From Ferriphaselus sp. R-1 (GTDB taxonomy: Bacteria > Pseudomonadota > Gammaproteobacteria > Burkholderiales > Gallionellaceae), in assembly GCF_000746095.1 (NCBI RefSeq), contig NZ_JQKP01000004.1, positions 124,001-188,000 of the forward strand: a stretch of DNA of 64,000 nucleotides. Direction: 5' to 3'. Shown one piece after another: positions 41,616-51,743 of this stretch (position 1 is the first letter of the stretch; each line of letters opens with the position of its first letter). The notes beneath the pieces are model-generated. The model saw only the letters and a list, made by a program, of their open reading frames with translations. It ran no database searches and had not been told where the DNA came from. The translations under genes and the position numbers were made by a program.

Positions 41616-42692
41616 CTAGCGCCGCTCTGTCCACCACAGCATGGTCGAGGCCAGCATCAGAAACAGGGCCGGCATCACCACCACACTGAACAGCGCCGGC
41701 CAGTCATTGATCGCCCCCAGATTCCCGAACAGCTTGCCGACGAAGTGGAACGTCAGGCCGAGCACGATGCCGACAAAGATCTTGCCGCTCACGCCACCGG
41801 AACGGTGCTGCAACGAGGCGAACGGCAAAGCCAGCAGCAACATCACCGGCAAGGCCAGCGGGTAGATCAGCTTGTTCCAGAAAGCGACCTCGTAACGCGC
41901 TGTCTTCTGGTGATTGTCCGTCAGATGGGCGATATATTCGCGCAGGTTCCAGGCCGACATCTGCTCCGGCACCACCAGCAATACGTTCAACAAGCTGGGC
42001 TGCAACGACGACCGCCACTCCAGCTCCGGCAGCGCGTGCGAGACCGCACCGCGCGCATCGAACTCCGTCTGCGCCACCTCGTCCAGCTTCCAGCGCCCGT
42101 CTCCCAGAAAGGTGGCGCGCTTAGCCGCAGTCATCGCCCGCAAGCGTCGCGCGTCGTCGAACTCATAGATGCTGACGTTCAGCAGGGTCGTGTCCGGCAA
42201 CACGTTCTTCACGTTGACAAAGCTGTGCTCATCCTTGACCCATACGCCGGACCGGAACTCCTTGAGTTGCACCTGGATGTTGCTGGCCTTCAGACGCATC
42301 TTTTGCGCCATGCGCTCACTGGGAGGTGCGACGAACTCGCCACAGACGAAACTGAGCATCACCAAAGGCAAGGAGATCAACATCAATGACTTCACCATCC
42401 GCCCCAGAGATGCGCCGGAGCTGCGATAGATGGTCAGTTCGGAGTGCGCCGCCATCTGCACCAGGGCGAAGATCGCCCCGATCAGCACCGCCACCGGGAA
42501 CAGCTCGTAGATATGGCCGGGCACCGTCAGCAGCACGAACAGCAGCACCATCCCCAGGCCATAACTCCCCAGCCCCATCGCATTCAATTCATAGATCAGA
42601 TCCAGGAACGCGAACAGCATGACCAATGCAGCGAACACCAGAGCGATGCCGGCGTAGATCTCGCGCGCCAGATAACGGGTGAGCAGGTTCAC
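41616..42692 (-). CDS. lptG: LPS export permease LptG
   Basis: One of the two inner-membrane permeases of the Lpt ABC transporter that moves LPS to the outer membrane. The 358-residue protein starts NLLTRYLAREIYAGI, has six membrane helices and a large periplasmic beta-jellyroll domain (about 130-260). GTG 42692 overlaps the lptF TGA (GTGA), the standard coupling; the upstream-open frame is not coding. lptB and lptC are not here. Confidence 0.95.
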   Translation of the reverse strand: MNLLTRYLAREIYAGIALVFAALVMLFAFLDLIYELNAMGLGSYGLGMVLLFVLLTVPGHIYELFPVAVLIGAIFALVQMAAHSELTIYRSSGASLGRMVKSLMLISLPLVMLSFVCGEFVAPPSERMAQKMRLKASNIQVQLKEFRSGVWVKDEHSFVNVKNVLPDTTLLNVSIYEFDDARRLRAMTAAKRATFLGDGRWKLDEVAQTEFDARGAVSHALPELEWRSSLQPSLLNVLLVVPEQMSAWNLREYIAHLTDNHQKTARYEVAFWNKLIYPLALPVMLLLALPFASLQHRSGGVSGKIFVGIVLGLTFHFVGKLFGNLGAINDWPALFSVVVMPALFLMLASTMLWWTERR

Positions 42693-43819
42693 GGCAACCA
42701 CCTCCGCCACGAGAACACCAGCATGCGCCGGTAGAACAGCGCAACCACCAGTACCGCCATGGCCAGATGCAACAGCACCAACCCTTCCACCGGCCCCATC
42801 TTGCCCTGTCCGACCCAGGCGTTGGTGACACTGATCAGGTTGTTGTACAGCATGTAGATCATGATGGCCATGATGAGATTCAGTGAGCGGCCCGCACGCG
42901 GGTTGACAAAACTCAGGGGGATGGCCATCACTGCCAGGATCAGCGCACTGAGCGGCAAGCCCAGACGCCACTCCAGTTCGGACCATGCCCAGGTCGTCGG
43001 TTGCTGGATCAGGGCCAGTGTCGTCAGCGACTTGGGTGTGACGTTGGGCAGCTTGGCCTCCACGGTCTCGATGCGCACGGCATAGCGCTCGAACTCGACG
43101 ACCCTGAAGTCACTCCGCCCCGGCGTGCCCTCATAGCGAGTACCGTTGAGCAACACCAGGAAACGATCACCGTTGGGCGCGGTCTCCTGGTAACCCTCCT
43201 TGGCCAGCATCGCGCTGGTCACGCCATCCCTGGTGGACTGCACGAAGATGTTGCCGACACGCTTGCTCTGCACATCCACATCCTCAAGGAAGTACACGCG
43301 ATCCGCCTGCTTGGACTCGCGGAACATGCCCGGCTGCGCGGCAGACACCTCGTCGCGGCTATCCAGGCGACGCTTGTATTCGTCGGCCTGGGACAAGGCC
43401 CAGGGCGAGAGCACCAGACTCATCAGGGCGATCAGGGCGACCACCGGGAGCGCGTACCACAGCACCGGCGCGACCCAGCGGGTCAAGCCCAGGCCACTGG
43501 ACAGCCAAGTCACCATCTCGCTGTCGCGATAGCTGCGCGTCAACGTCAGCAGGATGGACAGGAACAGGCTGACCGAGAGCAACACCGGCAGATAATTGAG
43601 GGCCGAGAACCCCAGCATCACCAGCACCCCGTCCACCGGCAACGCGCCACTCACCGACTCGGTCAGCAAGCGGATCAGCTGCGACAGCACGACCAGACTG
43701 ATGAGCACCACGAACACCGGCACCCCGGTCGCCATGAATTCACGCTGTAACTCGCGCTGGAACAGTCCGCCGCGAACTGTCTTTGACTTTCGTTGGGAAG
43801 TTTGCGGATAATCCGGCAT
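42689..43819 (-). CDS. lptF: LPS export permease LptF
   Basis: Partner of LptG in the LptB2FG transporter. 376 residues (E. coli 366) with YjgP/YjgQ family features: LFQRELQREFMATGVPVFVVLISLVVLSQLI, six helices and a periplasmic domain (VDVQSKRVGNIFVQS). ATG 43819 is chosen; an open frame extends upstream but is the antisense of pepA. It diverges from pepA with only 37 bp between starts. Confidence 0.95.
   Translation of the reverse strand: MPDYPQTSQRKSKTVRGGLFQRELQREFMATGVPVFVVLISLVVLSQLIRLLTESVSGALPVDGVLVMLGFSALNYLPVLLSVSLFLSILLTLTRSYRDSEMVTWLSSGLGLTRWVAPVLWYALPVVALIALMSLVLSPWALSQADEYKRRLDSRDEVSAAQPGMFRESKQADRVYFLEDVDVQSKRVGNIFVQSTRDGVTSAMLAKEGYQETAPNGDRFLVLLNGTRYEGTPGRSDFRVVEFERYAVRIETVEAKLPNVTPKSLTTLALIQQPTTWAWSELEWRLGLPLSALILAVMAIPLSFVNPRAGRSLNLIMAIMIYMLYNNLISVTNAWVGQGKMGPVEGLVLLHLAMAVLVVALFYRRMLVFSWRRWLP
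43783..43812 (+). promoter_or_regulatory. Sigma-70 promoter of pepA inside lptF
   Basis: TTGACT (43783-43788), 18 bp, GATAAT (43807-43812): 5 of 6 matches in both boxes. It lies within the first codons of the divergent lptF. Transcription would start near 43819, 38 nt before GTG 43857. Confidence 0.7.
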
Positions 43820-43856
43820 CGGTTGGAAAACCAGTTCAATGAAAAAAGGAGCGGCG

Positions 43857-45338
43857 GTGGAATTTAGCACAAAACAGCTAGGCCCGGAAAAACAGACCGG
43901 AGGGTGCGTCATCGTTGGCGTGTATGAGAACGGCAAGTTCACCGACGCGGCCAAGGCGCTGGACAAAGCCTGCGGACACGCGCTGACCGCGCTGGTCACG
44001 CGCGGCGACCTCAGTGGCAAAGCCAGCTCCACCCTGCTGTTGCAGCAGCTATCCGGCAGCGCCGCCGAGCGCGTGCTGCTGGTCGGCCTCGGCAAGCATG
44101 GCGCGCTCGACAGCAAGACCGCACTGGAAGCCTTGCGCGCTGCCCTGCGTGCCGCCCTCGCCACCCCGGCCAGCGATGCGACGCTGTACTGCACCGACTG
44201 GGAGGTGGCCGGACGCGATGCCGCCTGGCTGGGAGCGCAAGCCGTGCTCGCCGCCGCCGATGTCAGCTACCGCAGCGACAGCCTGAAGAGCAAGCCTGCC
44301 GAACCGGCCAAGCTCACCCACCTGACGCTGGCCACTGGCGGCAAGGTCAGCAAGAAGCTGGAGACAGCCATCGCCCAGGCGGCTGCCACGGCGCAGGGTG
44401 TGGGGCTGGCCAAGACGCTGGGCAACCTGCCGGGCAACGTCTGCACTCCGACCTATCTGGCCGAACAGGCACTGGCGCTGGGCAAGTCGCACGGTCTCAA
44501 GGTCCAGGTGCTGGAACAGGCCGACATGGAGAAACTGGGCATGGGCTCTTTCCTCTCCGTCGCCCGTGGCAGCGTCCAGCCGCCCAAACTCATCAGCCTG
44601 GAATATCACGGTGGCGACAAGAAACAGAAGCCGGTCGTGCTGGTCGGCAAGGGCATCACCTTCGATACCGGCGGCATCTCGCTGAAGCCGGGTGCCGAGA
44701 TGGACGAGATGAAGTACGACATGTGCGGTGCCGCCAGCGTCCTGGGCACCTTCCAGGCCGTCGCCGCGATGAAGCTGCCGATCAACCTGGTCGGCATCAT
44801 CCCCACCTGCGAGAACATGCCCTCCGGCACCGCCACCAAGCCCGGCGACATCGTCACCAGCATGTCCGGCCAGACCATCGAGATCCTCAACACCGATGCG
44901 GAAGGCCGCCTCATCCTGTGCGATGCGCTCACCTACGCCGCCAAGTTCAAGCCGGACTGCGTGGTGGACATCGCCACCCTCACTGGTGCCTGCGTCATCG
45001 CGCTGGGCCATGTCGTCAGCGGCCTGCTCGGCAACGATGACGAGCTGGCCGCCGAGCTGCTCGCTGCGGGTGAACAAAGCTGGGACCGCGCCTGGCGCAT
45101 GCCGCTGTACGAGGATTACCAGACTCTGCTCGACTCCAATTTCGCCGACATGCAGAACATCGGCGGACGTGCGGGCGGCACCATCACCGCCGCCTGCTTC
45201 CTTGCCCGCTTCACCAAGGATTACCGCTGGGCGCATCTGGACATCGCCGGCACCGCCTGGAAGTCCGGCAAGGAGAAGGGCGGCACCGGACGCCCCGTGG
45301 GATTGTTGACGCAGTTCCTCATCAACCGCGCCGGGTAG
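43857..45338 (+). CDS. pepA: Leucyl aminopeptidase (cytosol aminopeptidase)
   Basis: An M17 aminopeptidase of 493 residues, hexameric, with two metals. Motifs: LVGKGITFDTGGISLKP (metal Lys and Asp), MKYDMCGAASVLGTF and the signature NTDAEGRLILCDAL. PepA also serves as a DNA-binding accessory factor in some bacteria. GTG 43857 has AAGGAG 5 nt upstream; an in-frame ATG 18 nt earlier overlaps that site. pepA next to lptFG is a common proteobacterial arrangement. Confidence 0.97.
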   Translation: MEFSTKQLGPEKQTGGCVIVGVYENGKFTDAAKALDKACGHALTALVTRGDLSGKASSTLLLQQLSGSAAERVLLVGLGKHGALDSKTALEALRAALRAALATPASDATLYCTDWEVAGRDAAWLGAQAVLAAADVSYRSDSLKSKPAEPAKLTHLTLATGGKVSKKLETAIAQAAATAQGVGLAKTLGNLPGNVCTPTYLAEQALALGKSHGLKVQVLEQADMEKLGMGSFLSVARGSVQPPKLISLEYHGGDKKQKPVVLVGKGITFDTGGISLKPGAEMDEMKYDMCGAASVLGTFQAVAAMKLPINLVGIIPTCENMPSGTATKPGDIVTSMSGQTIEILNTDAEGRLILCDALTYAAKFKPDCVVDIATLTGACVIALGHVVSGLLGNDDELAAELLAAGEQSWDRAWRMPLYEDYQTLLDSNFADMQNIGGRAGGTITAACFLARFTKDYRWAHLDIAGTAWKSGKEKGGTGRPVGLLTQFLINRAG

Positions 45339-45350
45339 CCGGCAGCGCAC

Positions 45351-45382
45351 CGGGGCCGGCTCCCGCATCGCATCCGGCCCCG
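45351..45382 (+). terminator. Hairpin between pepA and DUF4212 gene
   Basis: A 9-bp GC-only stem (CGGGGCCGG / CCGGCCCCG) with a 14-base loop just after the pepA stop. No T-run follows; it may only attenuate read-through. Confidence 0.35.
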
Positions 45383-45405
45383 CCACCTGCGGAAACGAGG
45401 AGAGC

Positions 45406-45663
45406 ATGCAGCCATCAGAAGCTCGTCACTGGCGCAACAACCGCAGACTGACGGTCGGACTGCTGGCGATCTGGTTCGTTGCCACCTTTCTGGTCAGCGG
45501 CTTCGCGCGCGAGTTGCAGGGCATCACCGTACTTGGCTTCCCGCTGCCGTTCTACATGGGCGCGCAGGGCGCGTTGCTGATCTACGTCTTGCTGGTCGGC
45601 TATTACGCCTGGCGCATGGGCAAGCTGGATGCCGAGTGCGCTGCCGGGCGAGAGGATGCTTGA
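45406..45663 (+). CDS. DUF4212 small subunit of a sodium:solute symporter
   Basis: An 85-residue protein with two membrane helices (about 17-35 and 48-70), including ARELQGITVLGFPLPFYMGAQGALLIYVLLVGYYAWRM, diagnostic for DUF4212. Such genes almost always precede a large SSS symporter, as here, where the TGA overlaps the symporter ATG. The pair acts in uptake of acetate or similar organic anions in characterised relatives. GAGGAG lies 5 nt before ATG 45406. Confidence 0.92.
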   Translation: MQPSEARHWRNNRRLTVGLLAIWFVATFLVSGFARELQGITVLGFPLPFYMGAQGALLIYVLLVGYYAWRMGKLDAECAAGREDA

Positions 45664-47741
45664 TGGCCACCACTGACCAGGCTGGCTTCGTCGCCCGACT
45701 GCGCCGCTACTACTCGCATTATGCGGGCGGCTTCATCGGCTTCGTGGTGATGCTCGCCATCCTCGAACAGATGGGCGTGCCCAACAAGGTGCTGGGCTAT
45801 GTCTTCCTCGGTGCGACGGTGTTAATGTACGCGGGCATCGGCATCCTGTCGCGCACGGCCAACCTCACCGAATACTACGTCGCCGGGCGGCGCGTACCCG
45901 CACTGTTCAACGGCATGGCGACGGCGGCTGACTGGATGTCGGCGGCGAGTTTCATCGGGCTGGCGGGCACCTTGTACCTGTCCGGCCACGACGGCCTCGC
46001 CTTCGTGATGGGCTGGACCGGCGGCTATGTGCTGGTGGCACTGCTGCTCGCCCCCTACCTGCGCCGCTTCGGCCACTACACCCTACCCGACTTCCTCGGC
46101 GCACGCTACGGCGGCAACCTGCCGCGCGCCATCGGCGCGTTCGCCGCCATCCTGTGCTCGTTCACCTACGTCATCGCCCAGATCTACGGTGTCGGGCTGA
46201 TTGTCAGCCGTTTCACCGGCCTGGACTTCGGCATCGGCGTGTTCGTCGGGCTGGGCAGCATCCTGCTGTGCTCCTTCCTCGGCGGCATGCGCGCCGTGAC
46301 CTGGACGCAAGTCGCCCAGTACGTCATCATCATCGTGGCTTATCTCATTCCGGTGGTGTGGCTGTCGGTCACCCATACCGGCAATCCAGTACCGCAGATC
46401 GCCTACGGCTACGCACTGCAACAAGTCACGGCGCGCGAACAGGTGTTGAACGATCCGACCACGCCCGAAGGCGCCCGCGAAGCCGAAGTGCGGGGGCTGC
46501 ACAAACAGTCACAGCAGGCATTGGAACTGCGCCTGCGCGAGCTGGATGCGGGCGGCGCGGCCTATCTGGCGGCAGAGCGCGCCAAACTGGAACGCGCCAT
46601 CGACGCGCTCAAGGTCGCCGCCCCCCTCGATGCAGACGCGCTGGCCGAGGCGCGCCGTCGGCTCGCCGAGTTCCCGCACGATATCGCCACCGCCCGCACC
46701 AGCTGGCGCGCCGCCGCCGAAGCGGCCCGCGCCAAGGCCGCGCCTATCACTGCCCACGCCGAACCCTTCGCGGGCAGCAGCGCAGAAGCCCGCGACACCA
46801 AGCGCAACAATTTCCTCGCGCTGGTGCTGTGCCTGATGGTCGGCACCGCCGCCCTGCCCCATCTGCTGATGCGCTACTACACCACGCCCTCGGTGCAGGA
46901 GACCCGCGTTTCGGTGTTCTGGTCGCTGCTGTTCATCTCCGTCCTGTACATCACCGCGCCCGCGCTGGCGGTACTGGCCAAGTACGATGTCTACACCCTG
47001 CTGGTCGGCTCCAGCTTCTCGGAACTGCCCGGCTGGGTCTCGGCCTGGGCCTCGGTGGACAAATCGCTGATGAGCATCACGGACATGAACCACGACGGCA
47101 CGGTGCAACTGGCCGAGATCAGCATCGGCGGCGACCTCATCATGCTGGCGACACCCGAGATCGCCGGATTGCCTTACGTGGTCACCGCGCTGGTGGCGGC
47201 AGGCGGATTGGCAGCCGCACTGTCGACTGCCGACGGCCTGATGCTGACCATCGCCAACACACTGTCGCACGATGTCTACTTCAAGATGGTCGATCCCAGC
47301 GCCTCGCCCAAACGCCGCCTGGTGATCTCCAAAGGACTGCTGTTCATCGTCGCCCTGTGCGCGGCCTACATCACCTCGCTCAAACCGGGCGACATCCTGC
47401 TGCTGGTCAGCGCCGCCTTCTCGCTCGCCGCCTCCGCCTTCTTCCCCGCGCTGGTGGCGGGCATCTTCTGGAAACGTGCCAACCGCTGTGGCGCGGTGCT
47501 GGGCATGACGACCGGCTTGCTGGTATGCGTGGGCTACATGCTCGCCACCTACCCGCTGTTCGGCGTGAACGCGCCCTTGTGGTGGGGCATCCATCCGATC
47601 TCGGCAGGCATCTTCGGGATGCCCGCCGGCATCGCTGGCGTGGTCATCGGCAGTCTGCTGACAGCCGCGCCGGATCAGCACACCCGCGACTGGGTGGACC
47701 TCATCCGCAGCCCCGACAGCGGGAAGACTCAGCCGCCGTAA
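45663..47741 (+). CDS. Sodium:solute symporter with coiled-coil and EF-hand inserts
   Basis: A 692-residue SSS-family transporter (VC_2705-like), much longer than ActP (549). Core segments: YYVAGRRVPALFNGMATAAD, SFIGLAGTLY, LSTADGLMLTIANTLSHD. Between helices lie a cytoplasmic-type Ala/Glu/Arg-rich coiled-coil insert (about 255-385) and, later, a full EF-hand loop DMNHDGTVQLAE (474-485; bases 47082-47117). The substrate is probably acetate or another small carboxylate, by family. It starts on the DUF4212 stop (ATGA-type) and overlaps the convergent rhodanese gene by 13 bp. Confidence 0.92.
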   Translation: MATTDQAGFVARLRRYYSHYAGGFIGFVVMLAILEQMGVPNKVLGYVFLGATVLMYAGIGILSRTANLTEYYVAGRRVPALFNGMATAADWMSAASFIGLAGTLYLSGHDGLAFVMGWTGGYVLVALLLAPYLRRFGHYTLPDFLGARYGGNLPRAIGAFAAILCSFTYVIAQIYGVGLIVSRFTGLDFGIGVFVGLGSILLCSFLGGMRAVTWTQVAQYVIIIVAYLIPVVWLSVTHTGNPVPQIAYGYALQQVTAREQVLNDPTTPEGAREAEVRGLHKQSQQALELRLRELDAGGAAYLAAERAKLERAIDALKVAAPLDADALAEARRRLAEFPHDIATARTSWRAAAEAARAKAAPITAHAEPFAGSSAEARDTKRNNFLALVLCLMVGTAALPHLLMRYYTTPSVQETRVSVFWSLLFISVLYITAPALAVLAKYDVYTLLVGSSFSELPGWVSAWASVDKSLMSITDMNHDGTVQLAEISIGGDLIMLATPEIAGLPYVVTALVAAGGLAAALSTADGLMLTIANTLSHDVYFKMVDPSASPKRRLVISKGLLFIVALCAAYITSLKPGDILLLVSAAFSLAASAFFPALVAGIFWKRANRCGAVLGMTTGLLVCVGYMLATYPLFGVNAPLWWGIHPISAGIFGMPAGIAGVVIGSLLTAAPDQHTRDWVDLIRSPDSGKTQPP

Positions 47742-48112
47742 CGGGTGGTGTCCTTGACCAAGGGCAGGCCTTGCTGGCCCCACGCCTCGACCCCGCCGGA
47801 CAGGGAAACCAGGTTGCTAAAGCCGATGCGTTGCAGATTGAGCACCGCCAGAGCAGAACGTCCACCGGTCTTGCAATACACCACCACCGGCTTGGTTTTG
47901 TCGGCGAACGCCGGATGCTCGCCGATGCGGAACTCGACCACACCACGCGGCAGGTTGATCGCGCCGGGCAGGCAGCCGGCCTCGTATTCGGCAGGCTCGC
48001 GCACATCCAGGCACAGCACGCCTTCATTCAGTAGCTTTGCGGCAGTCGCCACATCGGTCTCGCGGATCTGCGCCTTGGCCTCGGCGACCAGTTGTTGCGG
48101 GGTGATCGTCAT
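47729..48112 (-). CDS. Rhodanese-like sulfurtransferase
   Basis: A 127-residue single rhodanese domain. The active-site Cys is in VVYCKTGGRSALAVLNL and the fold-start in CLDVREPAEYEAGCLPGAINLP. It would transfer sulfane sulfur or reduce persulfides in the cytoplasm; there is no signal peptide. ATG 48112 has AAGGAG about 7 nt upstream. Confidence 0.92.
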   Translation of the reverse strand: MTITPQQLVAEAKAQIRETDVATAAKLLNEGVLCLDVREPAEYEAGCLPGAINLPRGVVEFRIGEHPAFADKTKPVVVYCKTGGRSALAVLNLQRIGFSNLVSLSGGVEAWGQQGLPLVKDTTRYGG

Positions 48113-48338
48113 ACGTGTATCTCCTTGCAGTGATTGATCCTCGCCGGTCGCGACGGCTGTCGCGCCGACACGGGACGCGTAAACTACACCATGCCCCGCC
48201 CCGCAGGCTATCCCCCGGATGGCGAGGTTCCTGCCGAAATCCTCCCGAAGGCCAGATTCCGTCCACACTACGCAGGATTTTCTCGGCCAGATTCGGCAGA
48301 ATACGCCTCACCGCAACCCGACAGTACAGGAGCCGAAC

Positions 48339-50708
48339 ATGTCCGCCTATGTCATCCCATTCCGGTCGCTGAGCATGGGCGACCTGCCCAAGGTGGGCGG
48401 CAAGAACGCCTCTCTGGGCGAAATGATCGCCACGCTGGGCGCATCCGGCGTGCGCGTACCCGACGGCTTCGCCACCACGGCGCAGGCTTACCGCGACTTC
48501 CTGGCGCAGGACGGGCTGGACCAGCGCATCGCCCGCACCCTGGCAGCGGTGGATGTGGCAGACGTTACGGCGCTGGCCGAGGCCGGACGCACCATACGCG
48601 ACTGGATCGTCAACGCGCCGCTGCCGCCGCGACTGGAAGCCGAAATACGCGAGCACTACGCCCGTCTGGCCGGCACTGGCGCGGACAGCTACGCCGTGCG
48701 CTCGTCGGCCACGGCGGAGGATCTGCCGGATGCGTCCTTCGCCGGTCAGCAGGAGACATTCCTGAACATCCACGGCATCGACAATATCCTGCAGGCGATC
48801 CGCGCCGTGTTCGCCTCGCTGTACAACGACCGCGCCATCTCCTACCGCGTGCACAAGGGCTTCAAACACGCCGAAGTCGCACTCTCGGCGGGCGTGCAGC
48901 GCATGGTGCGCTCCGACCTGGGCAGCTCGGGCGTGATGTTCACGCTGGATACGGAATCCGGCTTCCGCGACGCGGTGTTCATCACCTCAGCCTACGGGCT
49001 GGGCGAGATGGTGGTGCAAGGGGAAGTGAACCCTGACGAGTTCTACGTGCACAAGCCGCAGCTGGCAGCGGACTTCCCGGCCTTGATCCGCCGCAGTCTG
49101 GGCTCCAAGCTGCAGCGCATGGTGTTCGACGCGCAACGCTCGGCCAGCCGCTCGACCCGCATCGAGCCGGTGCCGGCGGCGGAACGGTCGCGCTTCTCCC
49201 TGAGCGACGAGGACGTGTTGCAACTGGCGCGCTACGCCGTGGCCATCGAACGGCATTATGGCCGCCCGATGGACATCGAATGGGGCAAGGACGGACTGGA
49301 CGGCCAACTGTACATCCTGCAAGCGCGGCCCGAAACGGTGAAATCGGTCATGGTGCGCGGCGGTGCCGAGAAATATGTGCTGAAGCGGCGCGGGCCGGTG
49401 CTGATCGAAGGCCGCGCCATCGGCCAGAAGATAGGTGCGGGCAAGGTGCGTATCGTCGCCCAGGCCGCCGAGATGGGCCGGGTGCAGCCCGGCGACATCC
49501 TGGTGACCGACATGACCGACCCGGACTGGGAGCCGGTGATGAAGAAGGCCGCCGCCATCGTCACCAATCGCGGCGGGCGCACCTGCCACGCCGCCATCAT
49601 CGCGCGCGAGCTGGGCATCCCGGCCATCGTCGGCTGCGGCCACGCCACCGACACGCTGCAGGATGGCGCGCCCGTCACCGTCTCATGCGTCGAAGGCGAC
49701 ACCGGCTATGTCTATGACGGCAAGCTGCCGTTCGAGGTCGTGGTGCAGGACGACATCGCGCTGCCGCCCATCCCGGTCGAGCTGATGCTCAACGTCGGCA
49801 ACCCCACGCTGGCGTTCGAGTTCGCGCAGTTGCCGTGCGCCGGGGTCGGCCTGGCGCGGCTGGAGTTCATCATCAACAACCTGATCGGCGTACATCCCAA
49901 GGCCGTGCTGTATCCCGATGCGCTCTCCGCCGAGCTGCAGGCTGCCGTGGCGGAACGTGCCGCCGGTTATGCCAGCCCCGAGGAGTTCTATGTGGAAAAG
50001 CTCACCGAAGGCGTGGCCACACTGGCGGCGGCATTCTGGCCCAAGCCGGTGATCGTGCGCCTGTCCGATTTCAAGTCCAACGAATACCGCAAGCTGCTGG
50101 GCGGGGCGGGCTACGAGCCGGAGGAAGAGAACCCGATGATCGGCTTCCGGGGGGCGGGGCGCTATGTCGCCGCCGCTTTCGCCGACTGTTTCGAGCTGGA
50201 GTGCCGCGCCATGAAGCGGGTGCGGGAGCGGCTCGGCTACACCAATGTGGAAGTGATGATCCCGTTCGTGCGCACCGTCGGCGAGGCGCGCGAGGTCGTC
50301 ACCGCACTGGAGCGCCACGGCCTGAAACGGGGCGAACATGGCCTGCGCCTCATCATGATGTGCGAGATCCCCTCCAATGCGCTGCTGGCCGAGGATTTCC
50401 TGCAATTCTTCGACGGTTTCTCCATCGGCTCGAACGACCTGACCCAGCTCACCCTGGGCCTGGACCGCGATTCCAGTCTGGTGGCCGACCGTTTCGACGA
50501 GCGCGACCCGGCAGTGAAGGCCTTACTGCAGATGGCGATCAGCACCTGCAACCGGCTCGGTAAATACGTCGGCATCTGCGGCCAGGGGCCATCGGATCAC
50601 TTCGATTTCGCCCAGTGGCTGATGGAGACCGGCATCCAGACCATGTCGCTGAATCCGGACACCTTGCTGGAGACCTGGCGCAGACTGGCTGCAGGGAAAC
50701 CGCAATGA
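48339..50708 (+). CDS. ppsA: Phosphoenolpyruvate synthase
   Basis: It makes PEP, AMP and phosphate from pyruvate, ATP and water for gluconeogenesis. 789 residues (E. coli 792): N-terminal ATP-grasp domain ([34 protein letters not shown]), the phosphohistidine domain with His417 in [14 protein letters not shown], and the PEP/pyruvate barrel with catalytic Cys in [15 protein letters not shown] 48339 has CAGGAG 6 nt upstream. Its stop overlaps gloB by ATGA. Confidence 0.97.
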   Translation: MSAYVIPFRSLSMGDLPKVGGKNASLGEMIATLGASGVRVPDGFATTAQAYRDFLAQDGLDQRIARTLAAVDVADVTALAEAGRTIRDWIVNAPLPPRLEAEIREHYARLAGTGADSYAVRSSATAEDLPDASFAGQQETFLNIHGIDNILQAIRAVFASLYNDRAISYRVHKGFKHAEVALSAGVQRMVRSDLGSSGVMFTLDTESGFRDAVFITSAYGLGEMVVQGEVNPDEFYVHKPQLAADFPALIRRSLGSKLQRMVFDAQRSASRSTRIEPVPAAERSRFSLSDEDVLQLARYAVAIERHYGRPMDIEWGKDGLDGQLYILQARPETVKSVMVRGGAEKYVLKRRGPVLIEGRAIGQKIGAGKVRIVAQAAEMGRVQPGDILVTDMTDPDWEPVMKKAAAIVTNRGGRTCHAAIIARELGIPAIVGCGHATDTLQDGAPVTVSCVEGDTGYVYDGKLPFEVVVQDDIALPPIPVELMLNVGNPTLAFEFAQLPCAGVGLARLEFIINNLIGVHPKAVLYPDALSAELQAAVAERAAGYASPEEFYVEKLTEGVATLAAAFWPKPVIVRLSDFKSNEYRKLLGGAGYEPEEENPMIGFRGAGRYVAAAFADCFELECRAMKRVRERLGYTNVEVMIPFVRTVGEAREVVTALERHGLKRGEHGLRLIMMCEIPSNALLAEDFLQFFDGFSIGSNDLTQLTLGLDRDSSLVADRFDERDPAVKALLQMAISTCNRLGKYVGICGQGPSDHFDFAQWLMETGIQTMSLNPDTLLETWRRLAAGKPQ

Positions 50709-51490
50709 GCCTGCGCATCACGCCCCTGCCCGCCTTCCGCGACAACTACATCTGGGCGTTGCACGACGAGCGGCATGCCGTCGTGGTCGATCCCGGTGAT
50801 GCCGCGCCCGTGCTGGCCTTCCTGCGCGAGCACGCCCTCAGTCTCGCCGCCATTCTGGTCACCCACCACCACCACGACCACACGGACGGCATCGTCGACC
50901 TGCTCGCCGCCATTCCCGATTGCGCGGTGTATGGCCCGCGCCACGAGGTCATCGACGGCATCAGCCATCCGGTCGGCGAAGGCGATGTCGTCCGCATTCC
51001 CGAACTGGACCTGAGCCTCAGCGTGTGGGACATCCCCGGCCACACACTCGGCCACGTCGCCTATCTGGGCGCGGGCGGCGTGTTCTGCGGCGACACGCTG
51101 TTCGGCGCGGGCTGCGGCAGGCTGTTCGAGGGCAGCTACGCCCAGCTCCACCACGCACTGAACCGGCTGGCGGCCCTGCCCGCCGCAACCCGCGTCTATT
51201 GCACCCACGAATACACCGAGGCCAACCTGCACTTCGCCCTCGCCTGTGAACCGGACAACCCCGACATCCGGCAGCGACAGTCCGCAACCGCCGCCCTGCG
51301 CGCCGCCGGCCAGCCCAGCCTGCCCTCGACCATCGCTCTGGAGCTCGCCAGCAACCCCTTTCTGCGCTGCGCCGTACCCGCCGTCGTCCAGCAAGCCGAG
51401 CACCACCTCGGTCACGCCCCCCCGGACAGCCTCGCCGTCTTCACCGCATTGCGGCAATGGCGCAACCACTTCCAGGCTCCCGCCCGCTGA
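50705..51490 (+). CDS. gloB: Hydroxyacylglutathione hydrolase (glyoxalase II)
   Basis: It hydrolyses S-lactoylglutathione to lactate and glutathione, step 2 of methylglyoxal detoxification. 261 residues with the metal motif [17 protein letters not shown] near the start, [27 protein letters not shown] and [13 protein letters not shown]. It is coupled to ppsA by ATGA; a methylglyoxal link with triose/PEP metabolism is plausible. gloA is not in the window. Confidence 0.95.
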   Translation: MSLRITPLPAFRDNYIWALHDERHAVVVDPGDAAPVLAFLREHALSLAAILVTHHHHDHTDGIVDLLAAIPDCAVYGPRHEVIDGISHPVGEGDVVRIPELDLSLSVWDIPGHTLGHVAYLGAGGVFCGDTLFGAGCGRLFEGSYAQLHHALNRLAALPAATRVYCTHEYTEANLHFALACEPDNPDIRQRQSATAALRAAGQPSLPSTIALELASNPFLRCAVPAVVQQAEHHLGHAPPDSLAVFTALRQWRNHFQAPAR

Positions 51491-51516
51491 ACCGCCCTCT
51501 GCACAGGGGATTTCGG

Positions 51517-51545
51517 TTGCAGTAACGGGCAATCTGGTTTATTCT
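51517..51545 (+). promoter_or_regulatory. Promoter of tRNA-Ser
   Basis: TTGCAG (51517-51522), 17 bp, TATTCT (51540-51545), then a GC-rich discriminator GCGCGCCC, the pattern of stringently controlled stable-RNA promoters. Start near 51552, 6 nt before the tRNA. Confidence 0.55.
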
Positions 51546-51557
51546 GCGCGCCCTTTC

Positions 51558-51648
51558 GGAGAGGTGGATGAGCGGTTTAAGTCGCACGCCTGGAAAGCGT
51601 GTTTGGGTTAATAGCCCAACGGGGGTTCGAATCCCCCCCTCTCCGCCA
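51558..51648 (+). tRNA. tRNA-Ser(GGA)
   Basis: A 91-nt tRNA with encoded CCA. The acceptor stem is GGAGAGG/CCTCTCC with discriminator G. The anticodon arm has stem CACGC/GCGTG and loop CTGGAAA, anticodon GGA (51592-51594). The long variable arm (TTGGGTTAATAGCCCAA) and the T arm (GGGGGTTCGAATCCCCC) confirm a type II serine tRNA. Confidence 0.97.
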
Positions 51649-51658
51649 GACATACAAC

Positions 51659-51697
51659 AACGCCGCGCCTTTGTCGTCATCAAGGTCGCGGCGTTTT
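51659..51697 (+). terminator. Terminator of tRNA-Ser
   Basis: A 9-bp stem AACGCCGCG (51659-51667) with CGCGGCGTT (51687-51695), extended inside by CCTT/AAGG, followed by a T-run (GTTTTC). Confidence 0.8.
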
Positions 51698-51743
51698 CAT
51701 CTCCGCCCCTGCCAGCATGACTGCGTGATGCGCGCTTCCGGGT

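Noticed and set aside
46154-48034. A 626-codon alternative frame over the symporter
   Set aside because: Arg/His-rich out-of-frame translation; the symporter frame has helices and family motifs.
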